Notes: generated by a model from the letters alone, not told the origin. 32,469 nt of DNA from Candidatus Aminicenantota bacterium (GCA_027365515.1 DAHXMK010000022.1:1-32469); one strand, 5' to 3'; positions 24,134 through 31,072 are shown, numbered from the stretch's first letter. Made by a program: numbers and translations.

Positions 24134-24610
24134 ATGAGCAAGAGCATCGGCCAATGTTTCGCCTTAGCGCTCGCCGGCATGATAGCTGGTTTCTCTTTCA
24201 ACGCCGTCTCGCCGAAGAAACTGCCCCTCGTCCCGGCGAAGGACCAGACCGTCCAGGGGTTCAGGATGGTGACGACCGACGAGGTGAAGTACTACCTCCA
24301 TGAAGAAAAGGGAACGGTTCTCGTGGACGCCCGCTCCCACGAGGAGTACTCCCTCGGCCACATTCCTGGGGCGCTAAACGTCCCCGAGGACGATTTCGAA
24401 GCCTCGTTTACAAAGGTCAAGCCTTCACTCGAGAAGGCCCGCACCATAATCGTTTACTGCTCCGGAGGGTCGTGCTCGACCTCGGAGATCGTCGCCCAGA
24501 TGCTTCGTGACAAGGGCGGCCTGCCTGGGGACAAGCTCTGGATATACTCCGACGGCTTCCCGGGCTGGATGCGCGGCAAGAACAAGATCGAAAGCGGACT
24601 GAAGCCCTGA
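24134..24610 (+). CDS. Membrane-anchored/exported rhodanese-like sulfurtransferase
   Basis: This 158-residue protein has an N-terminal hydrophobic segment (about residues 6-23) that is either a signal peptide or an anchor, followed by one rhodanese domain. Characteristic parts are VLVDARSHEEYSLGHIPGA and the active-site loop VYCSGGSCSTS with the catalytic Cys at about residue 109. GGAGGT at 24122-24127 is 6 bases from ATG 24134 (ATG 24131 is just upstream). It probably moves sulfane sulfur in the periplasm. The MauE-like gene starts 3 bases after its stop, suggesting a functional pair. Confidence 0.9.
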   Translation: MSKSIGQCFALALAGMIAGFSFNAVSPKKLPLVPAKDQTVQGFRMVTTDEVKYYLHEEKGTVLVDARSHEEYSLGHIPGALNVPEDDFEASFTKVKPSLEKARTIIVYCSGGSCSTSEIVAQMLRDKGGLPGDKLWIYSDGFPGWMRGKNKIESGLKP

Positions 24611-24612
24611 CG

Positions 24613-25245
24613 ATGGCGAAGCAGGAAGTCACCGGCCACCCCGGCCTCTGGGTCATCGGACTCTCTTACGTCGGCTTGGCCTGTTTTATCGGCCTTGAGC
24701 GCGCCGCGATCGCGAAAGCCTTCGAGGCGCTCCTGCCTCCCCTTCCGGGCGGTCCTCTAATAGGCGCATGGTCGCTCGTTGCCGTTTGTCTGATCTTGGG
24801 CATTTTGATTATCGGCGGCATCGTGGGCGAATCGTGGGCTTCGCGGCTTACTCGTTGGGTCCTGGGCATCGTCTTCCTTGGGGCGGCGCTTCCCAAGATA
24901 TTCGACCCGGCGGGTTTCTCGATGGACATACGCCATTACGATGTCCTTCCGCTGATACTGGTCAACGGGCTCGCCATTGTTCTTCCCTGGATAGAAGCCG
25001 TCATGGCGCTCGCCCTCATTTGCGGCCTGATGCGCGACGGAGCCGTCCTGCTCGTCAATTTGCTGCTGGTGGTCTTCATGGCCGGGCTTGTCCAGGCTTA
25101 CCTTCGCGGCCTCGATATAAACTGCGGCTGTTTCGGCCACGGCACGGCAGCGTCGGAGCCGATCACCAAGGCCATCGTCCGTGACATCTTCTTCCTGGGA
25201 TGGTCCATTCCCCTCTTCTTCACCGAGCGCAAAAAGAACTTCTAG
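24613..25245 (+). CDS. MauE/DoxX-like integral membrane protein
   Basis: This 210-residue protein has about five hydrophobic helices. RWVLGIVFLGAALPKIFDP and the motif LDINCGCFGHG match the MauE/DoxX-like superfamily, where the CxCFG Cys pair is thought to handle thiol-disulfide exchange in the membrane. It begins 3 bases after the rhodanese stop and is followed by msrB. The trio suggests that electrons or sulfur are passed across the membrane to the periplasmic rhodanese and MsrB; that is inference. Confidence 0.82.
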   Translation: MAKQEVTGHPGLWVIGLSYVGLACFIGLERAAIAKAFEALLPPLPGGPLIGAWSLVAVCLILGILIIGGIVGESWASRLTRWVLGIVFLGAALPKIFDPAGFSMDIRHYDVLPLILVNGLAIVLPWIEAVMALALICGLMRDGAVLLVNLLLVVFMAGLVQAYLRGLDINCGCFGHGTAASEPITKAIVRDIFFLGWSIPLFFTERKKNF

Positions 25246-25294
25246 CCCGGCAATATCAACGCCTCCCAATCTGTTTAACGGTCTTGGAGGCCGC

Positions 25295-25840
25295 ATGGCC
25301 ATTCGCCGAGCATTACTTTCCGCGGGAGTCGCCCTGACAGTCTTAACCGCAATGACGTTCTTTTTCCAGCGGGCTCGATCCCCGTTGCTTGGCCAAAGCG
25401 CCGATGCCCAGACTGTTACTTCCAAAGGAGATGCACCGATGAAATTTCCGGTGACTAAGAGCGACGCCGAGTGGAGAAAGATACTCACCCCAGAGCAGTA
25501 CGAGGTCACGAGGAAAGGCGGAACCGAATGCGCCTTCAGGGGAGCTTACTGGAACTTTCACGGAACCGGAGAGTTCGTCTGCGTCTGCTGCGGCAACCCG
25601 ATCTTCTCGACCAGCGACAAGTTTGACTCGGGGACCGGGTGGCCGAGCTTCACGAAGCCCCTCGCCGAAGGCAGGGTCCTGACGCGCCAGGACGATTCAC
25701 TTGGAATGGAACGGACCGAGGTGCTCTGCGCCAGGTGCGGCGCCCACCTCGGCCACGTCTTCAATGACGGCCCGCCTCCCACCGGCCTCAGGTACTGCAT
25801 CAACTCCGTCGCCCTGAAATTCGTCCCAAGCAAACCTTAG
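25295..25840 (+). CDS. msrB: Exported or membrane-anchored methionine-R-sulfoxide reductase MsrB
   Basis: This 181-residue protein reduces methionine R-sulfoxide in oxidised proteins. After an N-terminal hydrophobic segment (about 5-24) comes a complete MsrB domain: CVCCGNPIFSTSDKFDSGTG, WPSF, CARCGAHLGHVFNDGP (zinc Cys pairs) and the catalytic RYCINSVALKF (Cys 168). TTGGAGG at 25284-25290 precedes ATG 25295; earlier in-frame starts would overlap the MauE-like gene. The signal segment places it in the periplasm, consistent with the MauE-like and rhodanese neighbours. No MsrA domain is fused. Confidence 0.95.
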   Translation: MAIRRALLSAGVALTVLTAMTFFFQRARSPLLGQSADAQTVTSKGDAPMKFPVTKSDAEWRKILTPEQYEVTRKGGTECAFRGAYWNFHGTGEFVCVCCGNPIFSTSDKFDSGTGWPSFTKPLAEGRVLTRQDDSLGMERTEVLCARCGAHLGHVFNDGPPPTGLRYCINSVALKFVPSKP

Positions 25841-25846
25841 AAGGGT

Positions 25847-25873
25847 CACCACCAAGCCGCCAACACACCAAAG
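25847..25873 (+). repeat. CACCAAG-like degenerate repeat after msrB
   Basis: The stretch CACCACCAAG, CCGCCAA, CACACCAAAG resembles the degenerate CACCAAGG tandem repeats seen between genes in many GC-rich genomes. It is short, so I hold the call loosely. Confidence 0.3.
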
Positions 25874-25904
25874 AGTGCGAAATAGCGAAGCAGAGACGCG
25901 CGGT

Positions 25905-26237
25905 TCATTTCAAGAGCCGCACGATTCTCTCTATAGTCTTTAGCCCCGTCTCCGGCGTCCCCCCGGCGATCAGCATGAGATTCGTCGTCCTCGCCGCAGG
26001 CTGGCCGTTTTCAATCGCCGTGTAGGCGTAATCGGGATACGTCCCCATCCTCATCGAGGCATTTGGCTGCAAGCTCGCAAGCCACGGCTCCGCGCCCGCC
26101 TGCGCCATCGTCCCCTCGCCCCACGCGCACAGCCCCTTCGCCTGAACCGCCCCGATCACGAACCCCGGCGCGCTGCCTTGTTTTCTGAAGGTGCCCAGCC
26201 CGATGATCGCACCGGTCAGGTTCCACTTGTTGCCCAA
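25905..26237 (-). pseudogene. 3' fragment of an unrecognised gene at the edge of the accessory island
   Basis: A 110-residue frame is open from just after a TGA (codon before 26237); its only start is a TTG without a ribosome binding site. It includes GAIIGLGTFRKQGSAPGFVI, then CAWGEGTMAQAGAEPWLASL, and near the end NLMLIAGGTPETGLKTIERI. I do not recognise the family. GC content matches the chromosome, not the lower-GC genes immediately upstream. I read it as the C-terminal end of a host gene whose 5' part was lost when the neighbouring island arrived. A genuine short gene remains possible. Confidence 0.45.
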
Positions 26238-26243
26238 TCAATG

Positions 26244-27332
26244 TTATGGACAGCGCCTGCTATAGCGCTCGAATTCCTCTTTATCGGGCCACACATCTCT
26301 ATATAGATTATTTGAACCATCTGGATTGGTGCATCCTTCGAGATGTATGTCCAGCATATTGTTGTTGCGTAGCCCAATGACGATGTTCAACCAATAATAT
26401 CTGCCGTTCAGGCTGTCCCTGGCGTATAGGTATTTTGATACTCCGGCTCCCTTGTTTCCCTCCACTCTCATTTTCCAGTGCAGGCTATCTGTATAGCCGT
26501 CAGTAGGTGCGTAGCTTACATAATCATCATCCGTTTCACGCAACAAGAACCTGCCATTGCCGTGAAGATTCATTGACCATTCCACTGGAGTGGCGGACGG
26601 CGTTGCTTTGCTCCATCCCATGAATATCATTTCTTCCGCAGCGGCCATTCGCGCATTGTCCACGCGAATAAGTAGCTCGCCTTCCGGCGTGGCGCCTCTG
26701 ATCGAATGAATGCCGACTGTCGTGCCTCCAGCAGGGGCCGCCAACGCCACTGGGCTTGCCGGATCAAAGGCGAAGATGTTCACGGCTTCAGCCGGGAATT
26801 CCTTGTATGGGGTGGAGAATTGAAGCAGCTTTGGAGGTGGATCGTGACGGATCACTTTTAGTTGAATAGGCTGAGGAATATCAACGAGCTTGGGCATTGG
26901 AACTGTCCCCATATCTCTCAGGCTCTTCGAAAAGACATAACGAGCAGTAGACACCTCCCGCAGAAGCGCTAACCCTGCCTTTCTTCCTGGCTTATCTAGC
27001 AGGGCAAGACCCTCATCGTTGGTTGTGACGCGGTAGCATTCATCAGCCGTCCAGGAAAAGAGCCATAAAAAGGTGTGCAACCGAGTCAGCGCGATCTTAA
27101 ACTCGTAACGCTTTGCTGGTCGCCCATCTTGATCAACCATCTTGATGGCGAGATGCATCGGCCTTGCGTCCCTGTAAAACGCAGCGGTGTACTCTTCCCT
27201 GACCGTGCGCTGTTTCTTCGCATCCGCACTTGATGAACCACACCCTACTGCTAAAAGAATCAGCGGCATAATAGTCAGTAATGCGCCACGTGCAACTCCG
27301 GCGACGCATTTATGGCTGAGGTTTATTGGCAT
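26244..27332 (-). CDS. Predicted lipoprotein of unknown function
   Basis: This 362-residue protein has a type II signal peptide with lipobox LAVGC (Cys at residue 31), followed by a Ser/Ala-rich start. The rest is beta-rich without a family I recognise; segments include HLAIKMVDQDGRPAKRYEFK and RDSLNGRYYWLNIVIGLRNN. GAGGAG lies about 9 bases before the ATG at complement 27330-27332; the longer frame would overlap the hydrolase gene. It lies 13 bases after the hydrolase gene and is probably co-transcribed with it. Base composition is lower in GC than its surroundings, in keeping with transfer. Confidence 0.75.
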   Translation of the reverse strand: MPINLSHKCVAGVARGALLTIMPLILLAVGCGSSSADAKKQRTVREEYTAAFYRDARPMHLAIKMVDQDGRPAKRYEFKIALTRLHTFLWLFSWTADECYRVTTNDEGLALLDKPGRKAGLALLREVSTARYVFSKSLRDMGTVPMPKLVDIPQPIQLKVIRHDPPPKLLQFSTPYKEFPAEAVNIFAFDPASPVALAAPAGGTTVGIHSIRGATPEGELLIRVDNARMAAAEEMIFMGWSKATPSATPVEWSMNLHGNGRFLLRETDDDYVSYAPTDGYTDSLHWKMRVEGNKGAGVSKYLYARDSLNGRYYWLNIVIGLRNNNMLDIHLEGCTNPDGSNNLYRDVWPDKEEFERYSRRCP

Positions 27333-27345
27333 AGCGATCTGCTCC

Positions 27346-28569
27346 TCATTGTGATAACAAGGCCACAACCTTCTCCCAGTATCCTTGGTGTCTCGAATAC
27401 GTCCCCCGCAATTCCCCGCTATGGTAGATATGATCATCCGTATACTCAAGTGGCGGAGCCTGTAGGTTGAACGAATCCTCCGCCCTAAACGGCCCCACCG
27501 TTTGCGCAGTGGCACCTAGAGGAATCCCCAGGAACTGCGCGTAGCTTGAGAACATCTTGAACCTTTGGCCAACGTCGTCAACGTCCAATGCCTGGCCTGT
27601 TGGATGGCATGTTATAACGCTAGGGCCACCGTATGGATCGGGTATTGTCACGCATTCGTTCAGCCGGAACAAGTGTTCACTCCACACGTATTGATACCGC
27701 CCTGCAACATCTAGACGCCCTCTGAACAAGTCATTGTCAAGTTCGAATACGCTTTCCCTGCGCTCACTAAGCTTATTGCATATTTCAGTCACGAATGCGT
27801 TCAATCCAGGGTGGTCATATAGCCACCAGTCTAGGACCCAGTATTTCTGCAACGTTGTAACGTCATCACCCATGGCCCAATCCGCAGGGTTATAGAAATT
27901 GACCCACTTCGCTGCCATCTGTCTTGCCGGCTCAAGATACGGCAATTCGCTTGCGTAGCCATGCGGGTAGTGGCCCATCACATCGTCGTTGTCGTATGCC
28001 CCACGCTCTGGAATCCGCTCTTTGTATCGCGGCACATCCGCCTGGTAATAGCTTGCCGAAATAGCGGCCTGACTTGCGATATACACCTTGACGAGCGGTC
28101 TTGGAGCGCTTGTATCAAGTCCTGCCTCCCGCAGAGCTTCGCCCGCTACAATGTTGCCCTGGCTGTGGGCAAGCAAATACACACCAGCGGCCAAATGGTT
28201 GCCATTCTCTCGCACCAGAAGGTCTTTGAGGCCCGTTCCTGACAACCACGCGTTGTATTCACTCTTGTCGAAATCCAGCGCGCTGAGGCTGCACGGCCAG
28301 TCATATTCGCCAAACCGCCCCTTGTAACCTGACCACCAGAGGCGCTTGTATGCTGTTTGCGCGAATCTTGGCTTCTCCCAATCCTGCACATTGAACCCAT
28401 GAACGAAGATGACATAAGGCACGTCTGGCGCCACCTGCGGCGTGTACGCGAATCCCTCAGGTTGTGCAGGCAACGCTTTGGGCGGATTTGTATTTCCGGG
28501 GACACAATACTCATTTCTCCTCTGTTCTCTTCTTTCGCCCTGGTTTCTGGGGCTTGAGGGTTCTTCCAA
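27346..28569 (-). CDS. Alpha/beta hydrolase (lipase-like), 5' end disrupted by a RAYT element
   Basis: The hydrolase domain carries the oxyanion segment VIFVHGFNV and nucleophile elbow AHSQG (Ser at about residue 136 of the open frame). AYKRLWWSGYKGRFGEYDW recalls hydrolase domains of large secreted proteins. A His for the triad is likely in the C-terminal third. The open frame extends 5' through the inverted repeat (28494-28511) into the transposase end, where its only start is a TTG. Homologous sequence probably starts near NPPKALPAQPEGF. The native start appears to lie beyond the inserted element, near complement 29269 (ATG AAT GTG GTT, just after the fragment stop). Whether it is still expressed is uncertain. 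Confidence 0.7.
   Translation of the reverse strand: MEEPSSPRNQGERREQRRNEYCVPGNTNPPKALPAQPEGFAYTPQVAPDVPYVIFVHGFNVQDWEKPRFAQTAYKRLWWSGYKGRFGEYDWPCSLSALDFDKSEYNAWLSGTGLKDLLVRENGNHLAAGVYLLAHSQGNIVAGEALREAGLDTSAPRPLVKVYIASQAAISASYYQADVPRYKERIPERGAYDNDDVMGHYPHGYASELPYLEPARQMAAKWVNFYNPADWAMGDDVTTLQKYWVLDWWLYDHPGLNAFVTEICNKLSERRESVFELDNDLFRGRLDVAGRYQYVWSEHLFRLNECVTIPDPYGGPSVITCHPTGQALDVDDVGQRFKMFSSYAQFLGIPLGATAQTVGPFRAEDSFNLQAPPLEYTDDHIYHSGELRGTYSRHQGYWEKVVALLSQ
28494..28511. repeat. Left inverted repeat of RAYT element 1
   Basis: TTCCGGGGACACAATACT, exact reverse complement of 29222-29239. Confidence 0.85.
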
Positions 28570-29179
28570 GGGCTACCTCCAGTTTCTCGACGAACCCGGC
28601 GGAACCCAGCGGCCGTCCTGTCCTCTCACCGCGCCGGATGGCTTCGGCTTCTGCTTCCGCCATACCGCCTTTCAGCAATGACGCCCACTCCCCACAGTCC
28701 CTCAGAGGCTTCGCAGAACGTATGAGCGCGCCATACTCTCCGCTCAGATGAGCACGGGCGCTGCTCCACGGCCACTGTTCCGGACGCTTGCATAGCTTCG
28801 CCCGCACAGCGTTCAACTCGATATACCGCGCGCAGGCAATCGCATATCTTCGCTCCATCGGAAACGAGGCGAACCTCCCCTGCCACAGGTACCCCCGCCA
28901 CCGTTCCCGGAAATTGATTAGCCTCGTATAGCGGCGATGAACTTCTCCGACTGCCCTGGCAAGACCGTCAGCACTGTGCGGCACCAGCATCAGATGGACA
29001 TGGTTCGGCATGAGGCAGTAGGCCCAGACATCCACCTTGTGCCTTTTGCACCATGCGCCAAGCAGATCCAGATATGCGCTATAGTCGTCGTCACAGAAGA
29101 ACACCGGCTGACGCCTGTTCCCGCGCTGCGTCACGTGGTGAGGGTACCCGGAAGCAACCACTCGCGCCAGTCTCGCCAT
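28511..29179 (-). CDS. REP-associated tyrosine transposase (RAYT), type A
   Basis: This 222-residue single-domain Y1 (HUH) transposase is of the RAYT/TnpA-REP family, related to IS200/IS605. It has HHVTQRGNRRQPVFF, the HUH motif CLMPNHVHLML (His 60, His 62), then RYTRLIN, GYLWQGRF and RYIELNAVRA; Tyr 119 in the last is the likely nucleophile. By family knowledge these enzymes act on single-stranded DNA at imperfect palindromes. The ATG (complement 29177-29179) is preceded by a well-placed promoter. The C-terminus is basic (KPQKPGRKKRTEEK). The catalytic set looks intact. Confidence 0.92.
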   Translation of the reverse strand: MARLARVVASGYPHHVTQRGNRRQPVFFCDDDYSAYLDLLGAWCKRHKVDVWAYCLMPNHVHLMLVPHSADGLARAVGEVHRRYTRLINFRERWRGYLWQGRFASFPMERRYAIACARYIELNAVRAKLCKRPEQWPWSSARAHLSGEYGALIRSAKPLRDCGEWASLLKGGMAEAEAEAIRRGERTGRPLGSAGFVEKLEVALGRTLKPQKPGRKKRTEEK

Positions 29180-29185
29180 GAAGCG

Positions 29186-29215
29186 ATCCTATCCCTACCG
29201 CCACTGCATTGTCAA
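29186..29215 (-). promoter_or_regulatory. Promoter of RAYT gene 1
   Basis: On the minus strand TTGACA (complement 29210-29215) is 18 bases from TAGGAT (complement 29186-29191), just inside the right inverted repeat and directly upstream of the transposase start. Confidence 0.5.
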
Positions 29216-29221
29216 CATATC

Positions 29222-29239
29222 AGTATTGTGTCCCCGGAA
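29222..29239. repeat. Right inverted repeat of RAYT element 1
   Basis: AGTATTGTGTCCCCGGAA, exact reverse complement of 28494-28511. Confidence 0.85.
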
Positions 29240-29271
29240 TCCCAAACGTGAATCGAAAACCACATTCATCG

Positions 29272-29610
29272 TCACTTGCCTTGTTGCCCCAGCCGCCAGC
29301 GGGGGGCGAGAACTACACCCTCATCCTGTGCTACCTTCTTGCCAGTCTTAGGAGAGATGCCACCCGGCCAGCCTATTTGCACTTCAAGAGGATCACCCTC
29401 GTGTCCTTCCAAGGAAACTTTAAAGGATGTCTTATCCCCCATTCGGGTGTACTCCGTACCTCGCAGCCCATGATTCAAGACGGTAAACCCCGCCCCAGCC
29501 TCGACGGCCCCCTCCTCGCCCTCGACGATGAGCGTATTCTCCTTGTTCGGGTCCGCGTACGCCCAAATCTTGCGTTGGTCAACAGTAGGAACGTCCTCTT
29601 TGAAGGATAC
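29272..29610 (-). pseudogene. 3' remnant of a gene truncated by RAYT element 2
   Basis: A minus-strand frame runs open from the edge of RAYT element 2 (29611) for 112 residues to a TGA at 29272. It reads VSFKEDVPTVDQRKIWAYAD, later TLIVEGEEGAVEAGAGFTVL, and ends APRWRLGQQGK. The upstream part is missing: beyond the transposase there is only repeat DNA and ssrA. The composition suggests a beta-rich domain from a large secreted protein. The putative native ATG of the hydrolase lies a few bases after its stop, so both were probably neighbouring genes in one operon. The shorter start at 29478 (TTG) is not needed. Confidence 0.5.
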
Positions 29611-29628
29611 GGGGTCACATCTTGCTTT
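29611..29628. repeat. Left inverted repeat of RAYT element 2
   Basis: GGGGTCACATCTTGCTTT, exact reverse complement of 30559-30576 and 30605-30622. Confidence 0.85.
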
Positions 29629-29637
29629 CTAGCAGTT

Positions 29638-30504
29638 TCAGTTCGCATCGCGCTCTGCCAGTTTGAGAAGCCTTCCGGCGGTGGCGTAGTGAACGCCTAG
29701 GTGTTTCGCGATCAGAGCAAGCGTGTATCCGTGAATCACGTGCGCCTCGCGCACTTGCGCGGCCAAGCCGGCTTTTCCGTCCGCCTTCTTCCGGTCTACA
29801 ATCTCTCCCACCGGAGGCCTTCCCGCCACACGCTGAAAACGCTGGTGCTCCTTTACTTCCCGTCTGGCTTCGGCCTTCTCACGCCACGCTTCCACGAACT
29901 CCGCCGTGCCCAGCACCATCTGAGCCGCCACTCGCCCAAACGGGCTCTCCTTTTGCCGCAATCCTTGCGCCACGTACCGCCTGTAGAGCCTTTGCGCTTT
30001 CGCTTTCTCTCGGTGAAACTGCGAAAGCACCCACGTCGTGCTCAGATACGGCGGACGCTTCACCTCTCCGGCCGTCGCCCGATAACTGCTCCACCACCAA
30101 TCACCAGCGCGTTCCACCATTTTGGCCCGAACGGGGTTCAGCACCACGTAGCGGCACACCTCCAGCAAATAGCTCTCTTTCTGCACTAATACAGCCTTGA
30201 AACGCCCCTGGAAAAGATGCCCGCAGCGCCGGTGCCGGCGGTTGAACCCCTGCGTATACTCTCCGTTGATCCGTTGCATGCCCAGAGAAAGGTTGGCTTT
30301 CGGCGTCTCCACCAGCAGGTGGTAATGGTTGTCCATCAAGCAATAGGCATGAATGATGAACCCGTACCTGGACGCTCCGGCCGCCACCGCTTCAAGAAAC
30401 GCGGCCCGGTCCCGCTCGTCAAGAAATACCCGCTGCCGCGCATTCCCGCGCGACGCCACATGATAAACCGCCCCAGGGAATTCAATCCTCAGTGGACGCG
30501 CCAT
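29638..30504 (-). CDS. REP-associated tyrosine transposase (RAYT), type B with C-terminal helix-turn-helix
   Basis: This is a 288-residue Y1 transposase of a different RAYT subgroup from the neighbouring one. It has AVYHVASRGNARQRVFLDE, the HUH motif CLMDNHYHLLVET (His 60, His 62), GHLFQGRFKAVLV and RYVVLNPVRAKMV (Tyr 119 as likely nucleophile). A C-terminal extension of about 150 residues ends in a helix-turn-helix-like segment (HGYTLALIAKHLGVHYATAG), probably for sequence recognition. The start ATG is at complement 30502-30504. No frameshift or catalytic loss is visible, so it may be active. Confidence 0.92.
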   Translation of the reverse strand: MARPLRIEFPGAVYHVASRGNARQRVFLDERDRAAFLEAVAAGASRYGFIIHAYCLMDNHYHLLVETPKANLSLGMQRINGEYTQGFNRRHRRCGHLFQGRFKAVLVQKESYLLEVCRYVVLNPVRAKMVERAGDWWWSSYRATAGEVKRPPYLSTTWVLSQFHREKAKAQRLYRRYVAQGLRQKESPFGRVAAQMVLGTAEFVEAWREKAEARREVKEHQRFQRVAGRPPVGEIVDRKKADGKAGLAAQVREAHVIHGYTLALIAKHLGVHYATAGRLLKLAERDAN

Positions 30505-30536
30505 CGCAGATTCCCTCTCATCACCCTTACGAAATA

Positions 30537-30565
30537 ATCATAGCACCAAGAATGCTATAAAGCAA
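30537..30565 (-). promoter_or_regulatory. Promoter of RAYT gene 2, with its -35 box inside the terminal inverted repeat
   Basis: On the minus strand TTGCTT (complement 30560-30565) lies within the inverted repeat and is 17 bases from TATGAT (complement 30537-30542), which is 32 bases before the transposase start. Confidence 0.5.
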
Positions 30566-30633
30566 GATGTGACCCCAATTCGTTTATGACCCCAATTCGT
30601 TTATAAAGCAAGATGTGACCCCAATTCGTTTAT
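30556..30633. repeat. Tandem duplication of the right end of RAYT element 2
   Basis: A 32-base unit occurs at 30556-30587 and again at 30602-30633, with a 17-base partial copy (GACCCCAATTCGTTTAT, 30588-30604) between them. The 17-base core therefore appears three times. Each full copy contains the 18-base inverted repeat of the element. Confidence 0.9.
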
Positions 30634-30672
30634 TTATAAAAAATCATAAGCGGGAGCACCGGGCTCCCGCTT
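30630..30672 (-). terminator. Rho-independent terminator of ssrA
   Basis: A 10-bp stem (plus strand AAGCGGGAGC 30648-30657, GCTCCCGCTT 30663-30672) has a 5-base loop. On the minus strand it is followed by ATGATTTTTTATAAA. It begins 9 bases after the tmRNA CCA end. Confidence 0.9.
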
Positions 30673-30681
30673 GCGAGTTTT

Positions 30682-31026
30682 TGGTGGAGGCGGCGGGAGT
30701 CGAACCCGCGTCCGGAGAGGTCGGCCAAGGAAGCGTCTACGCACGTAGCCGGTTCCCAATCATTTCGCTCGGCGCCAATGGAGCCGGCAATTCGGCGCCT
30801 CGCTATCCTCAGTAGTCTTAGCCCCGGCGGCTGAGGCGCCCGCCGGAACGCATCCCGCTAGCGACGCCTTGCCGAAACCCGCGGGAGTGATTTCGGGGGC
30901 GTGGCGGCTTACGCCGCCAGAGCCAAGTTGTTGTTGGCTTTTGAGGTTTTCCGGTCGTTTTTCGAGAGCCCGGAACTCGGTGCGCAGCCTCCTCCCGCAC
31001 ATCCCCGTCGAGACCGTTTCGCCCCC
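30682..31026 (-). ncRNA. ssrA: Transfer-messenger RNA (tmRNA)
   Basis: This 345-base RNA rescues stalled ribosomes and tags the incomplete protein. The 3' end (GGACGCGGGTTCGACTCCCG then CCGCCTCCACCA) is the tRNA-like T arm and acceptor with encoded CCA (30682-30684). The 5' end GGGGGCGAAACGGTCTCGAC pairs as GGGGGCG with CGCCTCC in a 7-bp acceptor containing one G-U pair. The tag reading frame lies at complement 30909-30938 and reads ANNNLALAA then stop, ending in the usual LAA degradation signal. It is a one-piece, non-permuted tmRNA with its own promoter and terminator. Confidence 0.97.
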
Positions 31027-31043
31027 ACGCGCGTGCAGCCGCT

Positions 31044-31072
31044 AATATATGCCCTGGCGGCGCTCGGGTCAA
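31044..31072 (-). promoter_or_regulatory. ssrA promoter
   Basis: On the minus strand TTGACC (complement 31067-31072) is 17 bases from TATATT (complement 31044-31049). The mature tmRNA 5' end is 18 bases further on, leaving a short leader for RNase P removal. Confidence 0.75.

Larger units (their letters stand above)
28494..29239 (-). mobile_element. RAYT element 1: REP-associated transposase flanked by an 18-bp inverted repeat
   Basis: TTCCGGGGACACAATACT (28494-28511) is exactly inverted at 29222-29239 (AGTATTGTGTCCCCGGAA). The 746-bp unit holds one RAYT gene, whose stop codon overlaps the left repeat. Just outside the right end is a short ATG-led reading frame, and just outside the left end is the body of the hydrolase. 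The element therefore probably inserted within the hydrolase 5' end. Confidence 0.75.
29611..30576 (-). mobile_element. RAYT element 2: REP-associated transposase flanked by a different 18-bp inverted repeat
   Basis: GGGGTCACATCTTGCTTT (29611-29628) is exactly inverted at 30559-30576 and again at 30605-30622. The left copy lies just after the transposase stop and the right copies lie upstream of its start. The unit interrupts the reading frame that ends at 29272. The repeat sequence is unrelated to that of RAYT element 1, except that both contain a GTG(T/A)CCCC-like core. Confidence 0.75.

Noticed and set aside
29209..29700. A 163-residue plus-strand frame
   Set aside because: It runs through two inverted repeats and is antisense to the gene remnant and transposase end; it has no recognisable features.
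30556..30633. Possible CRISPR array
   Set aside because: There are only two full 32-base units with a partial unit between and no unique spacers; the units match the end of the RAYT element.
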